From assembly GCA_937952895.1 (NCBI GenBank), contig CALFYC010000219.1, positions 1 through 7,785 on the forward strand: a stretch of 7,785 bases of DNA, in the 5' to 3' direction. Positions 1 to 6,903 of this stretch are shown here, one piece after another. This DNA is from an uncultured Neisseriaceae bacterium. Its GTDB lineage: Bacteria > Pseudomonadota > Gammaproteobacteria > Burkholderiales > UBA11063. The position numbers and the translations under genes were made by a program. The first letter of the stretch is position 1. Each line of letters opens with the position of its first letter. The notes under the pieces were generated by a model. It saw only the letters and a list, made by a program, of their open reading frames with translations, had not been told where the DNA came from and ran no database searches.

Positions 1-1116
1 TGAAATTATTGCATATGAAAGGTTATGCGTAAGGGCAATTCCAGAGAGACGAATTTTAGTTGGAAATTGCCCAGCGATTATAACTGGAATAGTAACCATT
101 AACATGGCTGTTATACAGCCTAAAATCATACTTCCTGCGCACATTAAAATGAGGTCTTTGCTAATTAAAAGATCATAGCATAATTGTGAGGTGAATATAA
201 TAAAAATACAACTAGTTAATAATAGTTTACGTTGACCAATAAAATCACCCAACCATGCAAATAATGGGATTAATACTGAAAACATTAATAAGCCACTAGT
301 ATTTATAGTAATAATTTGTAGAGGCGAAACTTTATAATGTGAAAGAAATATTGGTAAATAAAAGAAAAAACATGTAGTTGAAATACATAATGGAGAGTAT
401 AACCCAAGGCCAAATAAAATATCTAATTTATAATCTTTAGTAATTAATTTAAATGGTTGTGTAAAAGGATGTTTTTTATGTGAACGAATATACAAAGGTG
501 ATTCGGGTAAAATATTTTTGGTATAAATTGCAGCAAGAATAATTGGTAAGCCAATCAGAAATGCTATTCGCCAACCCCATTGTGCTAATTGAGGCTCAGT
601 CAAAAATATTAATAAAATTGAGCCAATTACTGAAGCTAAAATTAACCCACGCGTGACTCCCATAAAAATTGTGCTAATCCAAAGGCCCCTATGTTTTAGG
701 GTGGTGATTTCGGCAAAGTATGTAATTGAACTACTTAAACTACCGCTGAAAGCTATACTTTGGCATATCCGAGTAAAAAAGAAAATTATGGTAGAGAATA
801 TGCCAATAGCGTAATAGTTGGGGGTAATTACGATTAAAATACATGAAAAACCGCTTAATAACATACTATAATAAAGACTCTTAAGTCTGCCTTGAGTATC
901 CCCAATATAACCAAATATAATTGCCCCAATTGGCCTTGCTACACATCCGATAGCAAATATGAGTGAAGAAAATGCGATTTGACTTAAAACACTATTAGCC
1001 TGACTAAAGGATGCAAATTGTGAACTTAAAATATGCGCGAAAAATCCATAAATTATATAATCATAAAATTCTAGGGCACTGCCCATGGTAGCTATAAATG
1101 CTATTTTCATGTTCAT
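1..1116 (-). CDS. MFS transporter, MHS-like (third of tandem trio), C-terminus cut by window edge
   Basis: An open frame without stops runs from an ATG at 1116 to the window edge, giving 372 visible residues. By alignment with its neighbour, about 55 C-terminal residues (roughly the last one or two membrane helices) are missing. It is a polytopic inner-membrane protein of the major facilitator superfamily, probably a proton-coupled symporter of small metabolites. Visible signatures are ALEFYDY near residues 14-20 (MHS-type EWYDF), GYIGDTQGR in the loop between helices 2 and 3, WGWR at mid-protein, and FPTKIRLSG near the visible end. The start at 1116 was chosen over the ATG at 1110 for two reasons. 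It overlaps the preceding TGA as ATGA, as at the two upstream junctions, and it places FYDY at 17-20, exactly as in both paralogues. It is the most divergent of the three: the helix 4 GGE/GGN motif reads SGS. The substrate is unknown. Confidence 0.88.
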   Translation of the reverse strand, partial: MNMKIAFIATMGSALEFYDYIIYGFFAHILSSQFASFSQANSVLSQIAFSSLIFAIGCVARPIGAIIFGYIGDTQGRLKSLYYSMLLSGFSCILIVITPNYYAIGIFSTIIFFFTRICQSIAFSGSLSSSITYFAEITTLKHRGLWISTIFMGVTRGLILASVIGSILLIFLTEPQLAQWGWRIAFLIGLPIILAAIYTKNILPESPLYIRSHKKHPFTQPFKLITKDYKLDILFGLGLYSPLCISTTCFFFYLPIFLSHYKVSPLQIITINTSGLLMFSVLIPLFAWLGDFIGQRKLLLTSCIFIIFTSQLCYDLLISKDLILMCAGSMILGCITAMLMVTIPVIIAGQFPTKIRLSGIALTHNLSYAIIS

Positions 1117-2384
1117 TTATTTGCAACGCTTTCTTGTTGGTTTAAGAAATCTTTTTTAGAATTAATGAAAAAACAACTAGTAATTGTTATAATTGCAGCA
1201 ATAATCACTAGAAATGAAATAGCATGTCTGGCTGAATAATAATGGCTTAAACTGGTTATAATTAAAGGTAGTAACCCACTAAAAATAGTACAGCATATAT
1301 TATATGCAAAACTCATACCACTATATCTGACTCTAGTTGGAAATAGAGCAACTGAAATAGTTGGGGTTGAGCTTACAATTGCAGATGATGCAACTCCAAG
1401 CATTGCTGCACCCAAATACATATAAAATTTAAACCCACTAATTAATCCTGAATAACAATAATTAATTTCTATCATCAACCAAATTGCAGCAATAATTAAA
1501 ACTAACTTGGCTCCGATTTTATCGCACAACCAGCCAAAAAATGGAACCGAAACTGAGAAAGATACTGCAATAATTAAATTTACGTGAACTAATAGATTTT
1601 TATCTAAGCCATACATTCCAAGAAAAGTTGGCATATAAAAAAATAATAAAGTAATCATTATGGCAAATAAGCTAGTTAGTGAAATTGCTAAAAGAATTTC
1701 AGTTTTATAATTACTAAATAAGATTACAATCGGTGAAATATGATCACGAGTAGTATAGTTGAGTTTTTCATGCAATGGTGTTTCAACTAAAATATTGCGT
1801 GTTACAAATGCTACAATAATTATTACAAGTCCAGCTAGAAATGAAATACGCCATCCCCATTCATATAGAGATTTATGGGTTAAATAAGTAAATAATATAC
1901 TACTAATGATGGATGCAAGTACAATACCACGATTCATTTCAAGTAAAGTAGTACTGATCCAAAAACCTCGATTACTTTTTGCCATTTCTGAAATATATAC
2001 AATAGCGCCAGTAGTATTACCGCCTGCCGCAAACCCTTGGAATAGCCTTGCAATAATGAAAAGAATAGATGATAATATACCAATTTGTGCGTATGATGGG
2101 GTAATTGCAATACTTGCAGTGGTAATTCCAGTTAAAATCATTGAATAAAAGAGACTTTTCTTACGGCCATAACGATCACCAATATGTCCAAAAATTAAGC
2201 TTCCAATCGGGCGAGCTAAATAACCAATTGCAAATACTAATGAGATACATATAGTTTGAGCAAATGGACTTTTTTGTGGAAAGACGATATCAGCTATAAT
2301 TTCTGAGAAAAATCCATAAACTACAAAATCATACCAGGCAATAGTGCCACCAATGCTTGAGGTGAAGGCAAATTTAGCTTTCAT
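1113..2384 (-). CDS. MFS transporter, MHS-like (second of tandem trio)
   Basis: This is a complete 423-residue integral membrane protein of the major facilitator superfamily, with about 12 hydrophobic segments and a short hydrophilic tail (about 408-423). Family marks are WYDF at 17-20, GHIGDRYGRK at 66-75 (classical loop 2-3 motif), RLFQGFAAGGN in helix 4 (113-123), WGWR near 176-179, GWLCDKIGAK at 284-293 (loop 8-9 repeat of the motif), and FPTRVRYSG at 348-356, characteristic of the metabolite:H+ symporter group (ProP, KgtP and ShiA relatives). Two positions are odd for the group: the Glu before WYDF is Ala16, and the helix 4 GGE is GGN (Asn123). Its ATG overlaps the TGA of the upstream transporter gene by four bases, and its own TGA overlaps the next ATG. 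No strong ribosome binding site is visible, which suggests translational coupling. The substrate cannot be assigned. Confidence 0.92.
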   Translation of the reverse strand: MKAKFAFTSSIGGTIAWYDFVVYGFFSEIIADIVFPQKSPFAQTICISLVFAIGYLARPIGSLIFGHIGDRYGRKKSLFYSMILTGITTASIAITPSYAQIGILSSILFIIARLFQGFAAGGNTTGAIVYISEMAKSNRGFWISTTLLEMNRGIVLASIISSILFTYLTHKSLYEWGWRISFLAGLVIIIVAFVTRNILVETPLHEKLNYTTRDHISPIVILFSNYKTEILLAISLTSLFAIMITLLFFYMPTFLGMYGLDKNLLVHVNLIIAVSFSVSVPFFGWLCDKIGAKLVLIIAAIWLMIEINYCYSGLISGFKFYMYLGAAMLGVASSAIVSSTPTISVALFPTRVRYSGMSFAYNICCTIFSGLLPLIITSLSHYYSARHAISFLVIIAAIITITSCFFINSKKDFLNQQESVANK

Positions 2385-3706
2385 TTATCAATTCTTTGGG
2401 AAGAGTTAAACTCTTGGCTATCTAGGGCATTTTGCCATTTAAGTTCTTTGCGCCATAAATAATCATTTTCTGGGTTTAGAAAAACGGTACTAAGTAGTGA
2501 GATTGTTGTGCAAATAACAACTAGAATAACCACAGTATTTTTATTCGAGTGAACATGGTATTGGAGTAAGGTGATAATGAATGGAGTAAGTCCGCTAAAT
2601 ATAGAACAGCATGTATTATATGCAATACTAACCCCACTATACCTAACTCTAGTTGGAAACATCCCAACTAATAGTGCAGGAACAGTTGCCAGTACTGCAG
2701 CAAATGTCGTGCCTAAAATAATAGTTGAAGCGTAGATTTGGAAAGTATTACCATTAATTAATCCTTGGTAGCAATAATTGGCAGTTAAGATTACTAAACA
2801 ACACGCAAGAATTAATACTTTACGCACGCCAACTTTATCACCAATCCATCCAAAAAGCTGTATAGTAAAAGCAAATACAAGAATTAAGGCTAAATAAATT
2901 CTAGTTTCAATATTGTTTGGGACTTTATAATAACGTAAATAAATTGGTAAATAAAAGACTAATAAAGTAAGTAATAAAGCTGCAAGAGAAGTAATTCCAA
3001 TCCCAGATATTATGGCTAATTTATGTTGACTAAATAGTATGCGAAATGGAGATTTTTGAGTAATTTCTTGTTTATTTAGTTCAATGTGATGGCGTGTTTC
3101 ATGCATATGCTGTTTAGTATATATAGTAACTAAAATTAATGAGATTAAACCAACCCCAAAACCAGCTCTCCAGCCCCAACTAAACAATTGCTCTTTACTT
3201 AAATATTTAGAAAGTAGTGTGCTTACAATAAGTGCAAATAACATACCACGATTAATCCCAAGCCATACAGTGCTAAGGCTAAAAGCGCGGTTTTTAATTG
3301 GACTTATTTCTGAAACGTAGGTAATTGTTCCCATCACGTTTCCACCTGTAGTAATTCCTTGAATAATTCGTGCAAGAATAAATAATACTGAGGCAATGGG
3401 ACCAACTTGGGCATAAGTGGGAGTGATTACTACCCAGGTAATTGCGATCATTCCACAACTTAGAGTATAGAAAATACTTTTAGAGCGTCCATGAGTATCA
3501 CCAATATGACCAAAAATTATGCTTCCAATGGGCCTTACTAGATACCCTGCAGCAAATATTCCAGTAACATAAAGATTTTGCGCAATACTACTACTCATTG
3601 GAAAAAATTGTTCTCCTAAAATTTGAGAAAAATAACCAAAAATCATAAAATCATAATATTCAATAGCACTACCAATACTAGCAGTAAGCGTTAATCTTAG
3701 TCTCAT
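2381..3706 (-). CDS. MFS transporter, MHS-like (first of tandem trio)
   Basis: This is a complete 441-residue polytopic inner-membrane transporter, paralogous to the two genes that follow it. Signatures are AIEYYDF at 14-20, GHIGDTHGRSK at 66-76 (the usual Arg after GD is Thr71), ARIIQGITTGGN at 112-123 (Asn where the MHS group usually has Glu), WGWR at 177-180, GWIGDKVGVRK at 286-296 and FPTRVRYSG at 350-358. After the last helix it has a charged tail of about 30 residues, longer than in the next paralogue. A good ribosome binding site, GGTGA (3717-3713), lies 6 nt upstream of the ATG inside the uracil-DNA glycosylase gene, whose TGA overlaps this ATG. Family membership is clear. The cargo (organic acid, betaine or amino acid type in known MHS proteins) is not. 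Confidence 0.92.
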   Translation of the reverse strand: MRLRLTLTASIGSAIEYYDFMIFGYFSQILGEQFFPMSSSIAQNLYVTGIFAAGYLVRPIGSIIFGHIGDTHGRSKSIFYTLSCGMIAITWVVITPTYAQVGPIASVLFILARIIQGITTGGNVMGTITYVSEISPIKNRAFSLSTVWLGINRGMLFALIVSTLLSKYLSKEQLFSWGWRAGFGVGLISLILVTIYTKQHMHETRHHIELNKQEITQKSPFRILFSQHKLAIISGIGITSLAALLLTLLVFYLPIYLRYYKVPNNIETRIYLALILVFAFTIQLFGWIGDKVGVRKVLILACCLVILTANYCYQGLINGNTFQIYASTIILGTTFAAVLATVPALLVGMFPTRVRYSGVSIAYNTCCSIFSGLTPFIITLLQYHVHSNKNTVVILVVICTTISLLSTVFLNPENDYLWRKELKWQNALDSQEFNSSQRIDK

Positions 3707-4497
3707 ACTAATTCACCAAAAGTTTTCATGGCAAGCTGTAGATCTGCCCAGGCATCTTTTTTTGCATCAGCATTTCTTAATAGGTAAGAAGGATGATAAG
3801 TTATAATCAAAGGAGTATCTTTAAAATAGTGCACTTTATTTCTTAATTTACCAATAGCTAATTCTGTGTTTAATAATGTTTGACTTGCAAAACGACCAAG
3901 AGTAATGATGATTTTAGGTTTTACTAATTCAATTTGATTAAGTAAATAATGCTTGCAACTATCTATTTCTGAAGGTTCTGGATTACGATTAAATGGTGGC
4001 CTACATTTTACTACGTTACAAATATACACATCATCTTGAGGGTTTAGTTTCATTGCACTAATCATTTTATCTAATAATTGTCCAGAAGGTCCTACGAATG
4101 GTCTTCCTTGAAGATCCTCGTGTTCACCGGGACCTTCGCCAACAAATAGCCAGGAACTGTTACGATTTCCACGTTCAATTACTACATTTTTTCTTCCATA
4201 ACAAAGATTACACTTAGTGCAATTAATGATTTGGTCAGTTAGAGTGTCCCAATTATTAAAGTTAACCTCTGAAATATTTTTGATTGGATAAGCTATTTGA
4301 TCTAAATTCGGTTTTGCTTCTGGATTAATAATAAATTGAGGCTTAATCTCAGTTTTAACATTTATAGTTTCAATTGGTGGGGTTTGAATCGTATAATTAT
4401 CAGATACTACTAAATTAGGGTTAAGTTTACTAATTTTATTAGAATTAGCTATCCATAAATTATTAAACAACAGTGTATAACTATCCTGAATTCTCAT
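3703..4497 (-). CDS. Family 4 [4Fe-4S] uracil-DNA glycosylase
   Basis: This 264-residue protein should excise uracil from DNA (cytosine deamination or dUMP misincorporation), starting base excision repair in the cytoplasm. The catalytic domain spans about 85-264. The iron-sulfur ligands are visible as C93-x2-C96 plus C165 and C181, the last pair 16 apart as in the Thermus enzyme. Motif A is GEGPGEHED at 120-128 and motif B is HPSYLLR at 235-241, supplying the uracil-binding His. FVGPSGQLLD (134-143) is also typical. Residues 1-80 are a polar, Asn/Ile-rich extension with a hydrophobic LLFNNLWIAN start. Such extensions occur in proteobacterial members, and their role is unclear. The gene follows rimI after a promoter-bearing gap and leads the transporter block through an ATGA overlap. 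Only a weak GGA lies upstream of its ATG. The family is certain. I leave the symbol empty because naming varies for this family. Confidence 0.95.
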   Translation of the reverse strand: MRIQDSYTLLFNNLWIANSNKISKLNPNLVVSDNYTIQTPPIETINVKTEIKPQFIINPEAKPNLDQIAYPIKNISEVNFNNWDTLTDQIINCTKCNLCYGRKNVVIERGNRNSSWLFVGEGPGEHEDLQGRPFVGPSGQLLDKMISAMKLNPQDDVYICNVVKCRPPFNRNPEPSEIDSCKHYLLNQIELVKPKIIITLGRFASQTLLNTELAIGKLRNKVHYFKDTPLIITYHPSYLLRNADAKKDAWADLQLAMKTFGELV

Positions 4498-4556
4498 TAT
4501 TAGTTCCGGGTTTTTACGATAAAATATTTAGTAGTCAATCTTTAAGTCAGAGTGTT

Positions 4557-4587
4557 ATTATACTCAATTACGTAATTCAGAATACAA
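4557..4587 (-). promoter_or_regulatory. Putative sigma70-type promoter for the uracil-DNA glycosylase/transporter block
   Basis: On the minus strand a perfect TATAAT -10 box occupies 4562-4557, about 60 bases before the glycosylase ATG. The best -35 candidates are weak: TTGTAT at 4587-4582 (19-bp spacer), or TGTATT one base closer. It lies in the only sizeable gap between genes (4498-4619). A transcript starting near 4550 would have a leader of about 50 nt with no obvious structure. In an AT-rich genome chance -10 boxes are common, so the position in the gap is the main support. Confidence 0.45.
4563..4580. repeat. Operator-like palindrome in the promoter spacer
   Basis: The 12-bp AATTACGTAATT at 4566-4577 is a perfect inverted repeat. 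Adding three bases on each side gives an 18-bp palindrome in which only the 4565/4578 pair fails to match. It ends right beside the -10 box and fills most of the -35/-10 spacer, where a bound dimeric repressor would block RNA polymerase. There is no loop, so it is more like a protein-binding site than a hairpin. I do not recognise the consensus of a specific regulator. Confidence 0.4.
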
Positions 4588-4619
4588 AAATAATCATAAT
4601 TCTTGTTTATTAAGATGGC

Positions 4620-5084
4620 TTATAAATTAGTTAATTCCAATTTCATTACTATTGCATTTACAGAGTTTCCACCAATTCGGTAATAGTTTTTACGTAGGTG
4701 TAAATATTTAAAGCCAAGCTTAGTATATAAATTAATAGCTGCTTGGTTATATTCAACTACTTCAAGAAAAATTTGGCTAACTTCCAAATTGATTAATTGT
4801 TCTATCGTGTATTTAAATAAGATTTCACTATATCCTTGGCGTAAATACTCTTGCCTTACCCATATCTGTAAAATATCTGAATCATTTCCAACTACATTGA
4901 AAACTATTGTAGCAATAATTTCTTTGCTTGAATTAAATTCTAAAATAAATATTTTATCTCTATTGGTAAATGAGGAATGGTAGCGATGTTTGGTCCAAGG
5001 GGTTTGATTGACTTGATCATCATATTTAGCCAATAACTCAAGGTCTTTAAAAGTGGCTTCTCTAATATTTAGATTTCGCTGCAT
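4620..5084 (-). CDS. rimI: Ribosomal protein S18-alanine N-acetyltransferase RimI
   Basis: This 154-residue GNAT-fold protein is predicted to transfer acetyl from acetyl-CoA to the N-terminal alanine of ribosomal protein S18. RimI features are the NIREATFKDL opening, the TPWTKH segment at 28-33 (family: NPWT), and LEVVEYNQAAINLYTKLGF at 107-125, whose Glu108 and Tyr120 match the catalytic Glu and Tyr of known RimI. RKNYY follows at 131-135, then AIVMKLEL at the end. The acetyl-CoA loop is unusual: the consensus Q/R-x-x-G-x-G/A reads L-R-Q-G-Y-S at 81-86. The start at 5084 is the only ATG that preserves the N-terminal strand. It overlaps the end of tsaB by 23 bp and has an AGAAGAG element 4 nt upstream. 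The pairing with tsaB is common in proteobacteria and supports the call. Confidence 0.9.
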   Translation of the reverse strand: MQRNLNIREATFKDLELLAKYDDQVNQTPWTKHRYHSSFTNRDKIFILEFNSSKEIIATIVFNVVGNDSDILQIWVRQEYLRQGYSEILFKYTIEQLINLEVSQIFLEVVEYNQAAINLYTKLGFKYLHLRKNYYRIGGNSVNAIVMKLELTNL

Positions 5085-5733
5085 TTTGCTCTTCTAAATT
5101 TAAGGCAATTTTATTTCGAATATAAAATAATTGAGCTTCAGATGCTGTAACTGTCGGATATTTATTGGTATTGACTAGTTCAATAATATGACTTGCATTT
5201 GGATAGGCTAAATTTATCAATGGCATTACTTGAGTATTAAAGCTAAGTTCTGGAATGTATTGTTCTAAATTATAACCACAAAATGTATAATCAGTTAATG
5301 CAGATAATTGATCTAAATTTATAAGCGATGGCTCGACTATGTAATCTAAACTATTACTATCAAGACCGGCAATATATAATTGTTTTAGTCTGGCATCAAT
5401 CCCAACAAGTAATTTTCCAGTTAAGTTACTAGATTTTGCTAAAATGGCAAATGCAGGAATTGGCATTAAATCAATTTGAAGGCCAATTGCAATTCCAAGA
5501 GCAACAGATAATCCAATCCTTAAACCAGTAAATGAGCCAGGTCCTTGATTATAGGCAACCAAGTTAATTTCATTAATGGTTAAGTTAGCATTATTTAATA
5601 AATTTTGAATTTTATTAATTATATAATTGGATTGTTGATTGTTAACTATAACAAGGCTTGAGAAAATTTGTCCATTTTTTGAAATAGCTAAGGATAAATA
5701 TTCACTTGCGGTATCAATTGCTAAGATATTCAT
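5062..5733 (-). CDS. tsaB: tRNA threonylcarbamoyladenosine biosynthesis protein TsaB
   Basis: This 223-residue cytoplasmic protein of the ASKHA fold partners TsaD (with TsaE) in attaching threonylcarbamoyl to A37 of ANN-decoding tRNAs. It starts with MNILAIDTAS, the family's phosphate-1-like strand, and carries the hallmark GPGSFTGLRIG at 64-74, followed by the hydrophobic helix SVALGIAIGL used in TsaD dimerisation. The middle GIDARLKQLYIAGL (about 111-124) is also typical. In the segment where relatives often have HSE..LLP, this protein has QSNYIINKI (34-42). TsaB is a regulatory, non-catalytic partner, so this is not necessarily damaging. Its ATG overlaps the preceding acetate-kinase-like gene's TGA as ATGA, and its 3' end overlaps rimI, so the three genes are probably co-translated. 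The length is normal for the family. Confidence 0.95.
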   Translation of the reverse strand: MNILAIDTASEYLSLAISKNGQIFSSLVIVNNQQSNYIINKIQNLLNNANLTINEINLVAYNQGPGSFTGLRIGLSVALGIAIGLQIDLMPIPAFAILAKSSNLTGKLLVGIDARLKQLYIAGLDSNSLDYIVEPSLINLDQLSALTDYTFCGYNLEQYIPELSFNTQVMPLINLAYPNASHIIELVNTNKYPTVTASEAQLFYIRNKIALNLEEQNAAKSKY

Positions 5734-6887
5734 TTATGTCGGTCCAAAAGTTGATTAAGCATTGCCAATTCTTCATTATTTGCAACAACCAAAGCTTTTA
5801 TTTTGGAAGATTTTTTACAGATTTTAAATTTATTGGTATTATTTGATTTTTTACTTAATTCAAGCCCTAACCACTCAAATTTTTCCACAATATGTGAACG
5901 GATTTGTGGAATATGTTCACCAATTATGCCGGTGAATATTAATCCATCAATGCCACCCAGATAGATGATAAATTTGGCAATGTGACTTGAAATTTCATCA
6001 CAAAATGCATGTATGGCAAATTTTAATTGATCTTCTTTATTCTGAAATGTTTTTATAATTTTTTGAGATGCTTTGGATGAATTAACAACCAATCTGTATT
6101 CACTATTTACAATTGAATTAAGCATAATATGATTTAATTTATATTTATCATTCAAATGATTCAATAATATATTATGATTTTTTTCCAAATTAGGTAAACT
6201 ATCAAATAGATTAAATCCACCAATTGTAGCAATGCTTTTCCCGTTTTTAATGGCACAAATACTGTTTGAATTATCCAAGCAAATTACAACCCAGCGTCCT
6301 TTAGCAAGTTTATTATCTACTAAAAATGGTAAGCGTTTACTCATAAACTGAAAAGCTAATCCATTTAAAAGTAGTTCACGTGGTTCCTGGCTTTTTGGAA
6401 ATACACAAGTTTGATTACTAAGTGGAATAGTTTTATGAAAATAATTATCAAAGGCAGCATAATGTTTAGTCTTTGGATAATGTTTCATAAAATATTTGGC
6501 AATTAATAAATTATATGGTTGATTTAATGGGGCTAATTCATTAAGTTTACCTAATTCAACAAGTGTTTTATCATGTAATAGAGTAATTGTGTCATATGCA
6601 TCTGTTCCAAGAGTGATTTTGTTAATTGCTACACCAAGTTCATATTGATTAAAGATTAAATTTTCGCTAATATATTTAATGCCATCAAGATGAAAATCTT
6701 TAATTTTGATTTCTTCTTCGTGAGATTTTTTTGATAGGTGGTCTTTAATACTAAAAATGCTTTTATTGGTATTGTAGAGATTATCTAATCTGCCATGAAC
6801 AAGTAGTGTAGAATTTTGTTGTTTTTGCTGGCGATAAATTTTAAATTTGATCGAATTTGAGTTCACGTTAATAGTAAGAATATTCAT
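5730..6887 (-). CDS. Divergent acetate kinase (AckA-family) homologue with substituted active-site residues
   Basis: This protein has 385 residues from the ATG at 6887. An ATG at 6899 would add four residues, but MNILTINVNSNSIKF aligns without gap to the family start (Asn7 in register). Neither start has a clear ribosome binding site. Acetate kinases convert acetyl-phosphate plus ADP to acetate plus ATP. The fold is recognisable from ELAPLNQP (117-124), FDNYFHKTIP (146-155), AIKNGKSIATIGGF (212-225), FTGIIGE (318-324) and NNEEL (370-374). Aligned by eye with the Methanosarcina enzyme, Asn7, Asp148 and Asn211 are kept. The following are changed: Arg91 to Ala87, His123 to Asn122, His180 to Asn175, His208 to Cys203 and Arg241 to Lys236. 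The GHRVVHGG segment is absent and the first loop has Asn for Gly. The frame is intact, so this looks like an inactive or repurposed relative rather than a fresh pseudogene. It lies between a MaoC gene and tsaB. Confidence 0.82.
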   Translation of the reverse strand: MNILTINVNSNSIKFKIYRQQKQQNSTLLVHGRLDNLYNTNKSIFSIKDHLSKKSHEEEIKIKDFHLDGIKYISENLIFNQYELGVAINKITLGTDAYDTITLLHDKTLVELGKLNELAPLNQPYNLLIAKYFMKHYPKTKHYAAFDNYFHKTIPLSNQTCVFPKSQEPRELLLNGLAFQFMSKRLPFLVDNKLAKGRWVVICLDNSNSICAIKNGKSIATIGGFNLFDSLPNLEKNHNILLNHLNDKYKLNHIMLNSIVNSEYRLVVNSSKASQKIIKTFQNKEDQLKFAIHAFCDEISSHIAKFIIYLGGIDGLIFTGIIGEHIPQIRSHIVEKFEWLGLELSKKSNNTNKFKICKKSSKIKALVVANNEELAMLNQLLDRHK

Positions 6888-6903
6888 AATATCAGCCATA
6901 TGG

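Noticed and set aside
1906..2148. 80-codon open frame on the plus strand
   Set aside because: It lies wholly opposite the middle transporter gene, its sequence is the antisense of membrane helices, and it has no recognisable domain or neighbour on that strand.
1..3706. Tandem transporters as a mobile element or transferred island
   Set aside because: No terminal repeats, integrase or tRNA site are visible, and base composition looks like the neighbouring genes. Tandem duplication is enough.
4182..4220. Cys99 of the glycosylase as an iron-sulfur ligand
   Set aside because: The C93-x2-C96 pair plus C165 and C181 already match the four known ligands in spacing, so Cys99 and Cys160 are probably extra.
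4581..4611. Possible hairpin terminator after rimI
   Set aside because: The arms pair only imperfectly through A-T pairs, with no G-C stem and no convincing U-run after it. The promoter and palindrome explain the region better.
4789..4983. 64-codon open frame on the plus strand
   Set aside because: It is antisense to rimI, whose family motifs cover the same stretch. There is no supporting signal.
6897..6899. ATG at 6899 as the start of the acetate-kinase-like gene
   Set aside because: It is possible, but the ATG at 6887 matches the family N-terminus without extra residues. Neither has a clear ribosome binding site, so the choice is not certain.
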